DNA of 64,000 nucleotides from positions 15,511,568-15,575,567 of the forward strand of contig NC_057925.1 in the NCBI RefSeq assembly GCF_018873765.1. The letters are read 5' to 3'. Source of the DNA: Telopea speciosissima (taxonomy: Eukaryota; Streptophyta; Magnoliopsida; Proteales; Proteaceae). The position numbers were made by a program, and so were the translations under genes. The notes beneath the pieces were generated by a model. It worked only from the letters and a program-made list of their open reading frames with translations. It had not been told where the DNA came from and made no database searches. Each line of letters starts with the position of its first letter. Positions within the stretch are counted from its first letter, which is position 1. Of this stretch, positions 35,370 to 47,960 are shown piece after piece.

Positions 35370-36620
35370 TGTACCTTATGGATCGTGACTGGGTTAGGAA
35401 ATTTTTTTTTTGTATGGTGGATCCTGTCGGAATGCGGGAGTTTGTAGCATGCAGAACAGTAGTAGAGTTGAATTGGGGGTTGCATTTTATCAAGTAGTGG
35501 TCTGGTAACTCTGGTTTCAATTTTATGAAAACAAATGACAGTCATTATTCCATAAACAACTATTATGTAATTGAAGCATTTCTCTTGGATGCTTTCTTGA
35601 TTCTAATCAAATACTTTTGCATTGATGTTTGATAAGGTAATGTACCAAACATGGAAATACATGTCATAAACTGCAAATTCTGTAATATCTATTTTTTTTT
35701 CTTATATTTTATAAATATTTACCCTGGAGCATTGAGTCTTGGTGTTCCTTTTTTTTTTTTTTTGGGGGGGGAGGGGGGTTGGATTTTCGTTAGTTCAGAA
35801 ACATTAATTTTCATTATGTACTTCTCTTCTCAATTGTGTAAAGCAAGACCTTCCTTTACCTCTTTTTTATTTAGAGAAATAAAAACAAAAAAAAAAAAAA
35901 AACTATTAAGTCGGTGTTCAGTTTTAGCAGTATCTTTGGGGACTGTATGTGGTGAGGAAAAAAATTTTAATTGTTTATGCCATCATGCACAAGCACCAAG
36001 TGATTGCATATCTTCTTTTCCCCTCCCCCACCATCTTTTCTTTTTGGTATACCTTCAATTGAATATCTTTGATACTATCAACTTAACCTACTGAAACCAC
36101 ACTTAACCTCCTGGGGATGTTCCTAATAGGTTGATGGTATTTTGTGTCAAATAACCCCAAAATTTTCATGCTGCCAGTGTATGGGAACCAGATGCATAAA
36201 ACACAGGAAAATCTTCCTTCAACTTGATATGGTTCTTTATTCTATAGACCAGTGTCCATTGTACATTGAGCCTACCCCCTTCAACATCCCCACACCCTCC
36301 TCCCACCAAAAAAAAAAAAATGAAGCCTAAAAGAAAATAAAATTACATGGACTGTAGTCTGCTTAAAAAAATATCTGATCATCAAATGTATTCTGAAAGG
36401 TACAGATTAATGATGCCAACAAATTTCCTTGCCAGCAGTCATAAGAAGTAGCATTGCAAGTGTTCTACTATGTTGATCACACAATTGTTTGATTTTAAGA
36501 CTCTGGGCAACTAGCTATGCATTTGAGACCAGATCCACTGTAATAATGATGGTCCAAGAAGGCATCATTTGGCCCTTTTTATGAAGCAGGCAGGTTCCAT
36601 GCTGATCGTAGTGGAGAAAG
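35370..36620. other. CPN10 3' UTR and flank
   Basis: The sequence after the CPN10 stop is non-coding and probably includes the 3' UTR. No single clear polyadenylation signal stands out. Several long T, A and G runs follow (35690-35780, 35880-35900). Confidence 0.4.
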
Positions 36621-36624
36621 GATG

Positions 36625-37185
36625 TATGATCTTATTTTGGTGGATCATCACTATTGAGTTTGATGAATCAAAGAAAGATTGATTGTCTCGCTAGACAACA
36701 TTTAGATTGAGAAGATGAATCTCATTACTCCATATCTCAGTCAATTGATCTCCAAGATAAACAATTATTTTCTTTCTTTTTCAGATCATGATGGATATAG
36801 CTCTTGAATTGCTCTGTCAAGATTATGGAAGTTTGAATTTATTAGTGAAGTGTTGTATTAGTTTTGTAGAATCATTAAGTCTTTAGTTTCCTAAGTGATT
36901 TATAACTAGAGGCTAATATTTTCCTTTCCAATTGTGATAAAATCTTACCCTTATATATGATTTGGTTTGTGTCGTGGAGAACAGTTGTTTACATGGCTTC
37001 ATTATCTGTTATTTTCATTTATATGATATCATGTGTTGTTCCTCTGCTAATTGAGTGAGGATATGCAAGGAAACTATTGATTCATGGTTCTCTATCTGAG
37101 TCAACAATGGGTGTCTGCCGGTTGGAGCCAATATGAGCTTGCCAGGGGTAGATTCCTGAAACTTACCACCTGGCTATATATCCTT
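36625..37185 (+). repeat. segmental duplication, copy A
   Basis: Shares ordered blocks with 39064-40160: ATGATCTTATTTTGGTGGAT, GAGAAGATGA, CCTCTTGAATT or GCTCTTGAATT, and TTGGAGCC with AGCTTGCCAGG. No coding frame is recognised in either copy. Confidence 0.55.
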
Positions 37186-38507
37186 TCCCCTCTTTTATTT
37201 GCATTTCTGCCTTTTTATTTTTTATTTTTTATGTTAATTAGTAATTTCAGCTCCAGGGTTCTATTTAGATCTGTTTCTGTTAATTTCATAGATCCGATTG
37301 GGATCGACCTTGACATGATAGTTTTAATGATGTGAACATGTCTATGTAGTTTGAGTTTCAACTATGGTGTTATCCTGCCGTCGAATGGTTTCCATTTCTG
37401 CTTCGTAACCCTCTGTGTTTTTTAGTTTTTCCTTCCCTTTGGGTAGGGGTGGCTGGTTTGGTTCCCTCTGAGTTTGGTTTTTCAGATTTCATATGGTATC
37501 TAGTTTATTGGTGTTCTAGACTGTACTGTTTCTCATTTAAACTTTGGTCCTCTGTTATTAGTTGCCTTCTATTCCAAAGGTGAAGCACATACCAAAAGCT
37601 GCTTGAACATTGGAACCCAATGCTTGGTGTTCAATGTAATAATCAATTCCAGTTGCTTTCTGTTATCGTTGGTCAGTTTCAGTTTAAGATTGACACCCCA
37701 CTTCATAGTTTTCAAATAGTTTTCACACCTTCTATAAAGTGCATACCCAGTGCACGAGGCTTCCGCAACAGTGGGGTCTGGGGAAGGTCATAATGTATGC
37801 AGTCGTACCCCTGTTTTTGCAGAGAGGCTATTTTCAGACTCGAACCCTTGACCACTTGGACACAATGGAGCAACCTTTACCGTTACACCAAAGCCTTCCC
37901 TTTTCTTCATACCTTCCATGTAGATGTGAATTTTCAGTTCTTCGCTTTGCCTCATGAAAAATTATTTGTCATTCTTGGTACGTGAGCAGGGGAGCCTTGG
38001 GTTTCACCTGTTCCCCAAGATTAAGGACCCATCCAACATGCTGCATGGCTAAAAAATGGTGGATAATGTAGAGAAGGCTCTCTCAATGGCCACTGAAGGA
38101 AATTAGGCTTCCTCCATCCCCATTTTGGTTCTTCATTGATTGCGTGTCTTTTAATTTTTATTTATTTTTTAATCTGTCTTTCTAGGTATCACAAGAAAAC
38201 CTCCTCTCACCCCTTACCTCCCCCACTTAACCTTCCAGGTGACTTGGGATCTGGGATTTGGTCCCGTGTCTACGCTGTCAACCAGTGGAGACTTTATGGT
38301 TGTTGGCATGGCCATTTCTTTTGATGTTGATGTGTCAACTAATATGTTGATTTTTTATGCCAAATAAACCCAAATTTTCTTTTTGAAAATGAAGTAGATT
38401 CCATTATTTAAATAGTACTACTTCAAATCTGAGGGATACCCAGATCTCCAGGACAGTTCTCAAACCTTACATCACTGAAACCGAAACCAAAACCCAGGTG
38501 CCTTAGG
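37186..38507. other. intergenic with one SINE
   Basis: No gene supported. It contains the Au-like SINE at 37741-37905 and otherwise AT-rich, T-run-rich DNA. Confidence 0.4.
37741..37905 (-). mobile_element. Au-like SINE, near full length
   Basis: On the minus strand the head reads GGCTTTGGTGTAACGG with a pol III B-box-like GGTTCGAGTC. It is followed by the Au body (GAGGCT, GGGGTCTGGG-type sequences in reverse) and ends near CACTGGGTATGC. The head is tRNA-derived as in Au SINEs. Target duplications are unclear. Confidence 0.7.
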
Positions 38508-39030
38508 AAAACTGGGTTTTGACTTGGGTGAGTCACGAGTTGAGTCAAAATTTTGAAAAATCTAGTCAAGAATCGTGTAGATTAGGTCTGGGTAAAAACT
38601 GAAGAGACTGGGTCATAAACCGTCCGAGTCAAATAAGACTTAGTATTTTTACCCGAGTCATGACAAACCCGACGAGTTTAGTCGTTTTTAAAAAAAATCA
38701 TAAAGTCGATTAACTTAGAAACTGAGTTGAGTAAGTTATTAAATCTGTATTCTACAGCAGTAAAAAACCCTCAACTCCTCAACTCCTCAACTCCTCTTGT
38801 TTAATGGTATAAACTAAAAAATGCATTGATATGTGAGTCCTTGGTTTTTTTTTTTTTTTTATTTTCCTATATTTTTTCTGTATTTTTTGATTTATTATTA
38901 ATTTATACATATTTACTGTATTAAAAAATAAAAAAAAAACATGATTCGCTTTGACCGGGGTTGACAAGGCCTAGTCACCAGGTTTTTCTGAAAGACGAGT
39001 CAAATCAGAAAACCTAGTTTTCCAACTATG
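38508..39030. mobile_element. foldback repeat with GGAAAACTRGGTTTT ends
   Basis: GGAAAACTGGGTTTTGACT at the left mirrors AGAAAACCTAGTTTTCC at the right, with GAGTCA-rich arms. The interior is AT-rich with T and A runs. It is inserted in copy B's upstream flank. Confidence 0.5.
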
Positions 39031-39063
39031 GATTCAACATAATGTGTTGGTCATTGAGAAGCG

Positions 39064-40160
39064 TATGATCTTATTTTGGTGGATCATCACTCTTGACTTA
39101 ATCAATCCTATTGTCTGTATGAGGGAAAAACTGGTTATGTGATATGGCTTTAATATCTTGTAAGGCATGGAAGCCACGTGTACATGGTAAGTGGTCCCAC
39201 ATGCAAACTGTTGATTTGGTTGAGAGTCAAAAGCAAACTGTTTGGGGGTGTTGTTGAGAGTCTGAAGGTCCTCTTTGGTTTACTGAGTCTCTCTACTTCA
39301 GTGGAGTGAGATGTGACGAAGTTTGGTTTTAAATTCTCAGACTATTTTCGGGTTGGCTGTTCCTTGGTCCTTACTGAACCCAAGCTATTCTTCTCTTCTC
39401 AGCAACTCACATTTGAAGTCATCCATTGTTTATAGATTTTTTTTCATCAACATAGAGAAGTCAGGAAAAACTCAAGTGGCAAAACCAGATCAAAACCATT
39501 AGAGCTCCAGATGAATCATGAAAGTACCTCTCTTGGCACCATTTTGAATGAGAAGATGAGTTTCAATACTCCTTTTTTTTTTGGTGAAGTTTCAATACTC
39601 CATAGGTTGGTCTCTTATTTCCAAAACAAGTAGTATTTATTCTCTTTCTTTTCATTCAATGACGGACATACCTCTTGAATTCCTCTCCTAAACTCCAATT
39701 TGTTTCCATGTAAAATCATGCAAAAGGAAAATTTGCAGTTAAAATCAATAGGCAAAGTAAGGGATTTAGTAGAAAATTTTATTTTCCTGCATTTTTACCT
39801 ATAAACAATCAGAAAAGTGAAAAACATTCTAATAGGTTTTTGAGACCTGTTCAATCTTTAAGGGTTTCTTTCAGTGATTTGTAACTGGGAAGCCATCCTT
39901 ACTTTGTGATATAACCCACCTATCTAGTATTTTTTAAGGCCATTGTTGAGATGGATAAATCATTTTCGATTTTTTTACCCTATAATTTGATTTGTTGGTA
40001 CTGGGCTGGCTAATTGAGTGATTCAGGGCTCTGAGCCAACAGCAGGAGCTCTTCTATGGTTACCTGTCTGCCGCTTGGAGCCGATATTAGCTTGCCAGGA
40101 ATAGATTGCATGAAACTCACTATAGTTTCATGCTTCGGCACTTGGCTATATTATATATAT
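39064..40160 (+). repeat. segmental duplication, copy B
   Basis: Second copy of the block at 36625-37185, about twice as long because of inserted or diverged sequence. It is clearly older than the TE target duplications because similarity is patchy. Confidence 0.5.
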
Positions 40161-40347
40161 GCTTTCCTTCTTCTGTTTGGCTCGGCCTCTTTTATGCTCT
40201 CTGTTTTTTTTTAATGATCTACCTCATATTTTCAGGTCTTCTGAAGTATTCCCATATTTCCAAATGGGCTCCTTACACAAAGTAGGTTTTGATGTAGAGC
40301 GCACTTGTTTATCTAGTTTGAGTGCTTATAATTTTTTGGGAGAATAT

Positions 40348-40464
40348 TCTCTGTGCCGCAGCGCAGGCTGCGTCCAGGCACATGGGCAGCCTGTGCAGGG
40401 GGCAGGGTGGTCATTGTGCCCACCTCCATATGCCTAGGCGCAACCTGCGCTGCGGCACAGAGAA
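40348..40464. mobile_element. foldback MITE, TTCTCTGTGCCGCAGCGCAG ends
   Basis: Arms TTCTCTGTGCCGCAGCGCAG and CTGCGCTGCGGCACAGAGAA are exact inverted copies, enclosing about 75 bp with a GGTGGTCATTGTGCCC core. A diverged relative is at 57739-57871. Confidence 0.75.
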
Positions 40465-40488
40465 CAGCGTCCCTAATTTTTTAGGAAG

Positions 40489-40645
40489 CAGTTTTCTTTT
40501 TGAGAGTATGGTCTATGCCAGCACTCCCATGTGTCTATCTCTCTCCTCCAAACAACGGGGCAAAGCTTTCTTCTCATATGGGGAGGAGAGAAATAGACTC
40601 ATGGGAGTGCTGTCATAGGCCACACTCCTGGACAGAGTTCTTTTT
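40489..40645. mobile_element. foldback MITE, GTCTATGCCAGCACTCCCATG family
   Basis: Left arm CTATGCCAGCACTCCCATG with CTATCTCTCTCC mirrors the right arm GGAGAGAAATAG, CATGGGAGTGCTGTCATAGG. Another copy is at 58950-59095. Confidence 0.7.
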
Positions 40646-41828
40646 CCCTAATTTTTTAGGGAAAAAAAAACAGTGTCTGGTTGTGTGTAGTTTGTGCCCA
40701 GACAACTCCTTTGAAATGACTGTTCCGCCCATGGTTTGGGATATTGGCATTGGACTACCCGATACGGTCGATATGTATTGGTATTGTTAGTCACTGATCT
40801 TGATACCATGTTGATATTGTATCAATGAAACGGTACGAAAAAGGGTAAAAAAGTAAAAAAAAAAAAAGCTAATTTTTTTTTAAGGAAAATCAAGGGCAAA
40901 CTTGTCCGATACATTCAATCCGTGCCAATATTGTAGCAGATTTAAAGATGACTGATACCATACCCAAAAACAATGGTACTGCCCTATTACAAAATGAAAA
41001 ATCCTCCTAATCCCTTTGTATGCTCCCATTGGTCCCATGTTGGTGTAGGGGCCACGCACTCTGGCAATAACCCCTTGCCCTGATTCTTTACTCTTTTTTT
41101 CTCAAGGAACTATTGAATATATTAAGAGAAAGGTTTATTACATTGAATCCCAATTACCATTCTTTCTCTATTTTTGATGATTTGTATGATTTATGTAAAA
41201 GATGGGAAAAATGATTCTATTCGGGAGCATGGGTTTAGGGCGAAATGACCGACCCAAAATTACACTTCTTTGATGCTCCAACGTGTGCTGCCATTGGCCT
41301 TCACCCTGGTGCAAGAGTCATGCTCTCGGACAGAAAACTCTTCCCCCAAAAAAAATATAGTATTCGCTTATCTATTGCTCTGGTGACACTAAATTTACTG
41401 AGGATATATTTGTGAAGGTGGGTTGAGTATGGTTGGGTATTATGATGGTGATACCTAAAGATGTCAATCGGTACCGTATCTGATATTCGATACGGTACAT
41501 TGCATATATACCTCATACCGAAACCATACCTCATACCAATCATTACAGGTATCTCATATTGATATTGTACCAAATCTATTTGGTATTGTTCGATTAGATA
41601 TGGTGCATTTTCACTACTTTGTCCAGACTGATGCTATAACCGAATCTATTCAGAAACTTGTTTTTTTTTTTTTTTATGAAAATATTCAGAAACTTGTTAC
41701 TCCTGATCATATATTTTGAAAGATTGATAAGAGACACTATCATCATCAGCATCTCTTTCCAAGCAACCCTAGATTGAAGGTTAGAAGATAAGGTTCCCTC
41801 TGTTCATAGAATACAGCACAAAATGAAT
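40646..41828. other. intergenic, downstream flank of the carboxypeptidase gene
   Basis: Holds two GATACCGATAC-rich patches (about 40735-41000 and 41450-41590) that look like old MITE debris. The last roughly 100 bp before 41829 probably include the 3' UTR of the minus-strand carboxypeptidase-like gene. Confidence 0.4.
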
Positions 41829-44629
41829 TTATTCAACAGCTCGGAATTCTTCTGGTACTGGCTTTCCTTCCAAAAATGCATTGAACAACACAAGTGATCT
41901 CTCTGGCTGTGAGAATGGAGCTTTGTGAGATGCTCCTCTAATTGTGGCAAAGGAGAGGATATTTCCATACACTTGTATCCATCCACCAACCTGAAAATAC
42001 AGCTACCAAACTTACTTTGAGGAATAGAATGAAATGTAAGACTTAAAATCAAGTTAATCATTTTCTAAAATGTCAAAATTATATAATCATAATAAGTTGA
42101 TACTAGAGTTGGTGTTCTTAGGTTTTGACTTCATAATGCTTTGAGAATCACTAGCTAAGTTTGATGACAGAAATTGTAAACTCTCTGAATTTTTCATGGT
42201 TTGCAGTAGAAGACTAACCTGTTTCCCCTCAAACCAAGCTCTGTAAGTCGTAGTTGTGTTCAGTCCCAATTTATTTGCCAATCCATGGAGCAATGTACGT
42301 GTCCCAGTTAACGGGATAACAGAGTCTTCATCTCCACTGCAATAGAGATTAAATACAGAATCATTGTTGAAATTGAGTCATGAATGGAATAAGGCTTGAT
42401 TGGTTAGAATAACAAAACTAAGTGAAGCTGACACAATAGCCACTTTCTTAGAGTGATCCTCACTCCTGAGGATTGGCGAATGATATTGGTCTTCAAACCA
42501 GAAAATCATCCTCCAAATCCAGAAAGAAGTTCAGTATTGATTGCTTAAAATTTACCTGTAAATTAAGACTCGAATTCCAGAACTGATGAGTGAGCCGAGG
42601 ACTGGTACTGTCGGTTTCTCTAAGTTGAGCATCTGATAGTGTAGAATACTAGAAGCAATTTGGTATAGAAATGTTAACACAAAATCTTATCTAATGAAAG
42701 CAATGAATTACAAAGAAAATCCAGACAAAATTGGAGGTGGAGGAACCCAAAAGGGTTAATGTAAATTTCTGTAAAAATACAAGTTGCAGAATTGTAAGAA
42801 CTTTTTCTCATATTAGTCATGAGATACCTACTCACTGCAAGAAACCCAACTGTTGACTCCCAAAAGACGAGCGTGGAGAGCCTTCTGTACATCAACCCGG
42901 TTGAAATACTTTGTGGTTTCATCTTCAACACAGACATCTAGTTTCTCTGCAACTTGCTGAAGGATCAAAATACCATAACCAAATAGTAAGTAAAAACAGA
43001 ACTAATGAAATATATATAGTTGGTGAAAGGAGACAAAACCATTGCTTATGTTTACCAGGTGTGTGAGAGCCTTAGATTGTGATAAAATGGATGATAGACA
43101 GACATCAATTGTGACATCATATCTGTCGATAAATATACTAATTTCATTGTTGACTTGGTTCATCACTCCTGAGCAAACAGGGGAAACATAGCCTCTGTAT
43201 GACTCACTCTTGTACCTAGAGTAGTTACAAGCTGAAGTGAAGATCTCATATGTTGAATCTGATATCAACCCATGTGACCAGAAAAATTCTGCCTTTGAAT
43301 TGAAGTCAATAGCGAAATCTAGAAGAGGATTTCCCAGCTGAAATGGAAAAAAAAAAAAAAAACAATTGAGCTCAGGCAATATTGAGATTTCTTTTTGTTG
43401 ATTTTGCCCATGTTGATGTTTTATAGTACTCACAGCTATTCCTTTCAGATTGAATAACTTCTCCTTCTTGTTGAACTCAACCATGAGCTGAGCTAGTTGT
43501 GGAATATAATGACCTGATAACCAAATATACACTCAAAAATTTATCTTTAATATCCCTTTGTTTGTTCAGTTACAATAAAGAGTTGGTAGTGAAGAGTACC
43601 AGCATAGCTCTCCCCTGTGAGAAACAGATCTCTACTTCTATATTTGGGGAATTTGGCAAACCAGAGCTGCATGAAGATGAGATTGTCCCTGGCTGAAGAA
43701 GACAAAGATAATAAACAGGTTTGTGTTTAGGCCAAAACAATAAAATCCCCAATAATGTTGGTAAGGATTACCATTCAGTTCACCAATAACCTAGAACTGT
43801 TGAGATTTTGCCTGGGTTGATTAGTTGTCAGATATTCCAAAGAATTAAAACATTTGATATGGAACTGAATATGTAATCTTGGAAAGAAAAGAGAAATTTA
43901 AGGTTTTTGGAAGATGAAGCATACCAGTCATCTCATCACCCACCCCCTCATAGTAAGAGGTGTTAATAGAATAAGAGAACCCAACTCCTGCTGGTGTCTC
44001 CAAGTACAACATGTTTGCTTCTGTACAACAGAGTTACAAAGAGAAGATTCAACTCTTTTTCTCAAACATCTATCAGAAATATGGTTTTTTTCATTGGATA
44101 CCTTTGTTCCAGCTATATTCATTTTGGACCAATCTGTCTCCACTTGTTCTGAAAGGCCCATTCTCAGAGAAGGCTCCTACTCCAACAGAAGAACAACCAG
44201 GACCTATAAAAAGCAACAAAAAAAAAAAAAATAATGTTTAAATGATTATGTCAAAAACAAAATCTGCTAAAAGAGAAATTTCTTTTTGTTTCCCCTCTTC
44301 CCCTCTTTGTTCAGTCTAAATTTTTGAGGTTCCAGCACCCTTTTGAATGAAGGAAGAAGCTTCACTATACCTCCATTTAACCAGAGAACAAAGGGTTTTG
44401 AATCTGGGTCAATTTCTGCTTCAACAAAGTAATAGAAAAGAGCTCTCTCTTGCTTATCATCCACAGTGATGTATCCTGAAAACTGTTGGAAACTGACCTC
44501 TGGTTGCCCAGGCAACTTGTCGATTCTATCACCATCTGAGAGAGAAGCCTCCATAATCTTAGCTGATAAGCTTATTTGAAGGATACATGCAACAACTGCT
44601 GCGATAGCCTTCCATTGAAGAAAATCCAT
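41829..44629 (-). CDS. serine carboxypeptidase-like protein (S10 family)
   Basis: Resembles plant SCPL45-type peptidase S10 proteins: secreted or vacuolar alpha/beta-hydrolases that remove C-terminal residues or act as acyltransferases. Ten exons are read, from the start: 44629-44371, 44203-44102, 44020-43925, 43692-43600, 43513-43434, 43337-43056, 42956-42836, 42648-42556, 42336-42219, 41990-41829. Total is about 468 residues, the normal length. Residues 1-22 form a signal peptide. Visible motifs are WLNGGPGCSS (83-92), catalytic Ser181 in [15 protein letters not shown] (377-384) carrying the catalytic Asp, and His437 in GASHKAP. All junctions are GT-AG and in phase except the seventh donor. 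There the frame needs AG|TGAGTA, while the available GT would shift the frame into an early stop. This looks like one lost G, real or an assembly error. Numbering assumes the in-frame junction. Confidence 0.88.
42831..42838 (-). other. abnormal splice donor of carboxypeptidase intron 7
   Basis: The minus strand reads TTGCAGTGAGTAGG. Family alignment and the following acceptor (TTCTAG then TATTCTACAC) require the exon to end in TGCAG, leaving TG, not GT, as the intron start. A single missing G from CAGGTGAGT would explain it. Confidence 0.75.
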
Positions 44630-44635
44630 GGCTTC

Positions 44636-44638
<3 letters not shown>

Positions 44639-44671
<33 letters not shown>
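44639..44671. repeat. AG/CT microsatellite in the carboxypeptidase 5' leader
   Basis: An uninterrupted run of about 16 AG units lies 9 nt upstream of the start codon (CT on the coding strand). CT tracts in leaders are common in plants and length-variable. Confidence 0.85.
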
Positions 44672-44674
<3 letters not shown>

Positions 44675-45917
44675 TCTTGTAGATTTCCGTTGTTGGTTGT
44701 CGCTGGTTTTTATACTTATAAAAACCCTTTTTATTTGAGAAGTTACTTTCAAAATTTTGAAGAGAATTGCAGGAGATAATTTTCCCACTTTTAGAGCTTA
44801 TGGGTTTGGAAGTGAAAGAGACATTGGTGGACTCTATCTCATCAAACATAATGGGGACTTTGTCCAATATGTATTAAGAGAATATTAATTAAAGAAGGTA
44901 TTGTTTTCTAAATATCTGGGTTGTTTTAGATGAACTCTTTCCTACTTTCGGGAATTTTTCTATTATTTGATGGGACATCCATCAAATGTTATAAGATGGT
45001 TTTCATTTTGTCTTTGTCTTATAACAACTATTTTTCTAAAGATGTGAGTTGGTAACAAAATTAATAAGACCGAGTGGGTTACCTTATGATCTTAAAAAAT
45101 CAAAGCTGTGTTTTGTATGCATTTTGAAATAGATTTTGGGTCTAGAATGAATTCTGAAATTTAGTCTAGCAAAAACAGGCATGGAAATAGATGTTATGTA
45201 TAATTTATTCTTTTACAAGAGATAACATTGAGAAAGACTATTCAACTCAACTCAATTCAAGTTGCTTGTCTCAATTAAATGGGATCCATTACATGAATCT
45301 TCTTTCGCCAATCAACTCATTACATTGAAAAAGACTATAAGAACAATGGGAAAAAGATTTGCACAAGGCCAGCCTAGAAATGAAATTGCACATCCCCTCA
45401 CATATCAATATTTATGTGAAAAGATGATATGTTATAAATGCCCCTCCTCCTATTGTCAGATTCCAAAAGGGACCGAAACTGCATTTGAGCAGTGTAGGGA
45501 ATCCTCTCCCAAATACAAAATAAATATGCTTTGTGCGAGATTATTAATTATTAATTGAGAAACTATTTAAACTTTCAGAAAATGGATTTTCTTATTCACA
45601 CCTCTCAAGGTGTCAAATAATTTGTAACCTTATCTTTTTGCATTTTTATTATTTGACATAATTTTTTTCAATGAAGGTAAATATTGACCTTTACATAAGT
45701 ACTCGAAATATGTTTATAAGAATGATACCATTTGATTTTTTTAAGGATAAATAAATAACACTTTTTGATAATGACATAATGATGTCAATTTCAAATTATT
45801 TTTGAAAACCATTTAATATCCCTCCTACTTTATAAACTTTTGTGAGTACGACAAAGAACAATTAAAAGGTGTCAAATTCTAAATATAGCTATAGAGGTGT
45901 CATTCAGGTATCCAAAC
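44672..45917. other. carboxypeptidase promoter side and intergenic DNA
   Basis: 44672-44900 should include the promoter of the minus-strand carboxypeptidase gene; no sure TATA box was chosen. At 45240-45310 a piece with CAACTCAACTCAA, AATGGGATCC and ACATGAATCTTCTTTC resembles a dispersed plant repeat. No gene. Confidence 0.4.
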
Positions 45918-46087
45918 CGTCTATGGCCTGCCTGCCCTTAGCGGCCAAAGAGGGGCACTGATAAGGCACGGCACAATGACCACCTTACCCCTACCCAAGC
46001 ACCTTACTCGAGCGGGGGTAAGGCGGTCATTATGCCTCACCTCATTAGTGCACTGCTATGGCCGCTTCGAGCAGCAAGCCATAGACG
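45918..46087. mobile_element. foldback MITE, CGTCTATGGC family
   Basis: Ends CGTCTATGGCCTGC and GCAAGCCATAGACG are inverted copies. The middle (ACCTTACCCCTACCC, then CGAGCGGGGGTAAGGCGGTC) is itself foldback and is shared with the MITEs at 21.9 and 53.7 kb. Confidence 0.75.
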
Positions 46088-46252
46088 ATCACGATCCTTC
46101 ATTCAGACACTCCCTCTACAAAGTCAAGGCTGCACCAAGGTGAAAATGAATCCATGCGCACAAAGTCTGTCCATTTTAAATGCGATCTGAATAGGAAAAG
46201 AGGGTAATGCTATAAGAAGCTGAAAGTTGGATCTGACTTGTTTTATACATGG

Positions 46253-46419
46253 CAGCATTAGTATTTTTTTTTTTTGGGCTTTTGCTAAAGTGGCAGCATT
46301 AGTATTTTTTTTTTTTTTTTTTTGGCTTTTGCTAAAGTGGCAGCATTAGTATTAATATATATAATATTGCACTGTTGCACTGTTGCACTGTTGCACTGTT
46401 GCACTGTTGCACTGTTGCT
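46253..46419 (+). repeat. tandem repeats: TGGCAGCATTAGTATT units and (GCACTGTT)n
   Basis: A unit of GGCTTTTGCTAAAG plus TGGCAGCATTAGTATT with a T-run occurs about three times up to 46355. From 46368 to 46419 an 8-bp unit, GCACTGTT, is repeated about six times without change. Confidence 0.85.
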
Positions 46420-46769
46420 TTTACACAATAATGGACCCCTTTGTGTGTTCCATGACAGACATAAAAGTATAAACATTGAAAATGCATGCGTAAGCTATTT
46501 GAAATTCCTGTTAATGAATTTATATGATCAAATTTGGCCTTTGAAGGGCATTTTTATCATACTTCTTTTGTAGGGAAAGATAGAAGCTGTTTAAAAGGGT
46601 TTTGTAACTGTTAAGAGAGAGGGAATTTGTATATGGGATGGAAGCAAGATATTGGCAGTGTTTGGTATGCATCCAATTTGATTTCGCATTCTCGGATGGT
46701 AAAAACAAAATGCATTCCAAGAATGCATACCAAACACAATCTTTAAAAGGTTGATTTTGCATTAGCTAT
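46420..46769. other. intergenic, nothing recognised
   Basis: AT-rich sequence with no gene. ATGCATACCAAACAC at about 46725 and a related GGTATGCATCCAA at about 46660 hint at a small foldback repeat. Confidence 0.35.
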
Positions 46770-47960
46770 TATCAGATTCATAAAATTCAAGAGGAAGAAG
46801 AAGATTTTATTGGCTCTCTACACAAAATGTGAAGGAGCATTGTGTATATATACTGTATACATTAAAGAGTCCATAGGTATGAGAATACATTCAAGATAAG
46901 AGACAACAGTCCATCCTGATTACAATACATTTCAATCAAAGCACAGTAGACCTCAATCACATGTACAGGTAACCAAATGACACTACATCTCAATCTTTCT
47001 TCATGTGATAACGCAAGTGATGTGGCTCAATACACCCCTCAAGTTGAAGGTTCTCTTGGACAGATCTTTAACTTGTTAGGAATAAACTAAAACCTTGTCG
47101 TTGATACGCCTATTAATTCGTGTTGTGCAACTTTCTCATGCACAAAATGGAAGTCGACCTCCACATATATAGTGCATGCATAAAAGATAAAGTTGGTTGA
47201 GAGATAAGCGGTGTCAATATTGTCACACCATAAAATGAGAGGAAACTGTAATGAGAACCCAATTTTAGTAAAGAGAGACTATAGCCAAGTCAGTTTACCA
47301 GAGAAACATCTATTTGGCGCCTTGTACTCGGACTTAGTTGACGAACGAGCTACAATCTTCTGTTTGTGAGACAACCATGAGATGAGATTTTTTACGAGAT
47401 AGATTGCAAATCCACCAATAGACTTACAATCATCAATAGAACCATCCCCAATCCGCACCTATAAGTGCCTGTAGTTGTAGGGAAGATTACCGCTCAATGA
47501 GAAGATCATAATCTGATGCGTGTTTTAGATAACATAAAATACGCTTGATCAAACCCCAATGATCCTCAATGGGAGCATACATAAACTATAGGTATGATTG
47601 ACACCAAAGGCAACATCCGGTCTAGTGAGTATAATATATTGAAGAGCAACAACCATCGACCGATATTTCGTAGGATCAGAGAACAAGACACCACCTATTT
47701 CAGATGACTTTATAGTAATTGCAATTGGAGCATTGACACTTTCACAGTTTGCCATGCTTGATTTTTGCAGAAAATCAGTGATACAGCGTTGCTAAGAGAG
47801 AACAAAACCACTTGATGGGGGACAACCACTATGCCCAAAAAGAAACTCAGAGGGCCCAAATCCTTCGGTTAAAATTCAGCCTCTAATTGCTTGAGAAGAG
47901 AACTGAGATGGCTAGGAAAATTGTTGGTAAATAGAAAATCATCCATATTTTTTTTATTCT
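46770..47960 (-). mobile_element. Ty1/copia fossil, 3' end with LTR
   Basis: On the minus strand, reverse-transcriptase-end sequence at about 47960-47549 (VLFSDPTKYRSMVVALQYI, LTRPDVAFGVN) leads to RNase H-region debris. A purine tract (CTTGAGGGG) near 47035 is followed by a short LTR of about 260 bp that ends near 46775. The short LTR and the motif style suggest an Ale-like copia. It is broken and truncated at the 5' side. Confidence 0.7.
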
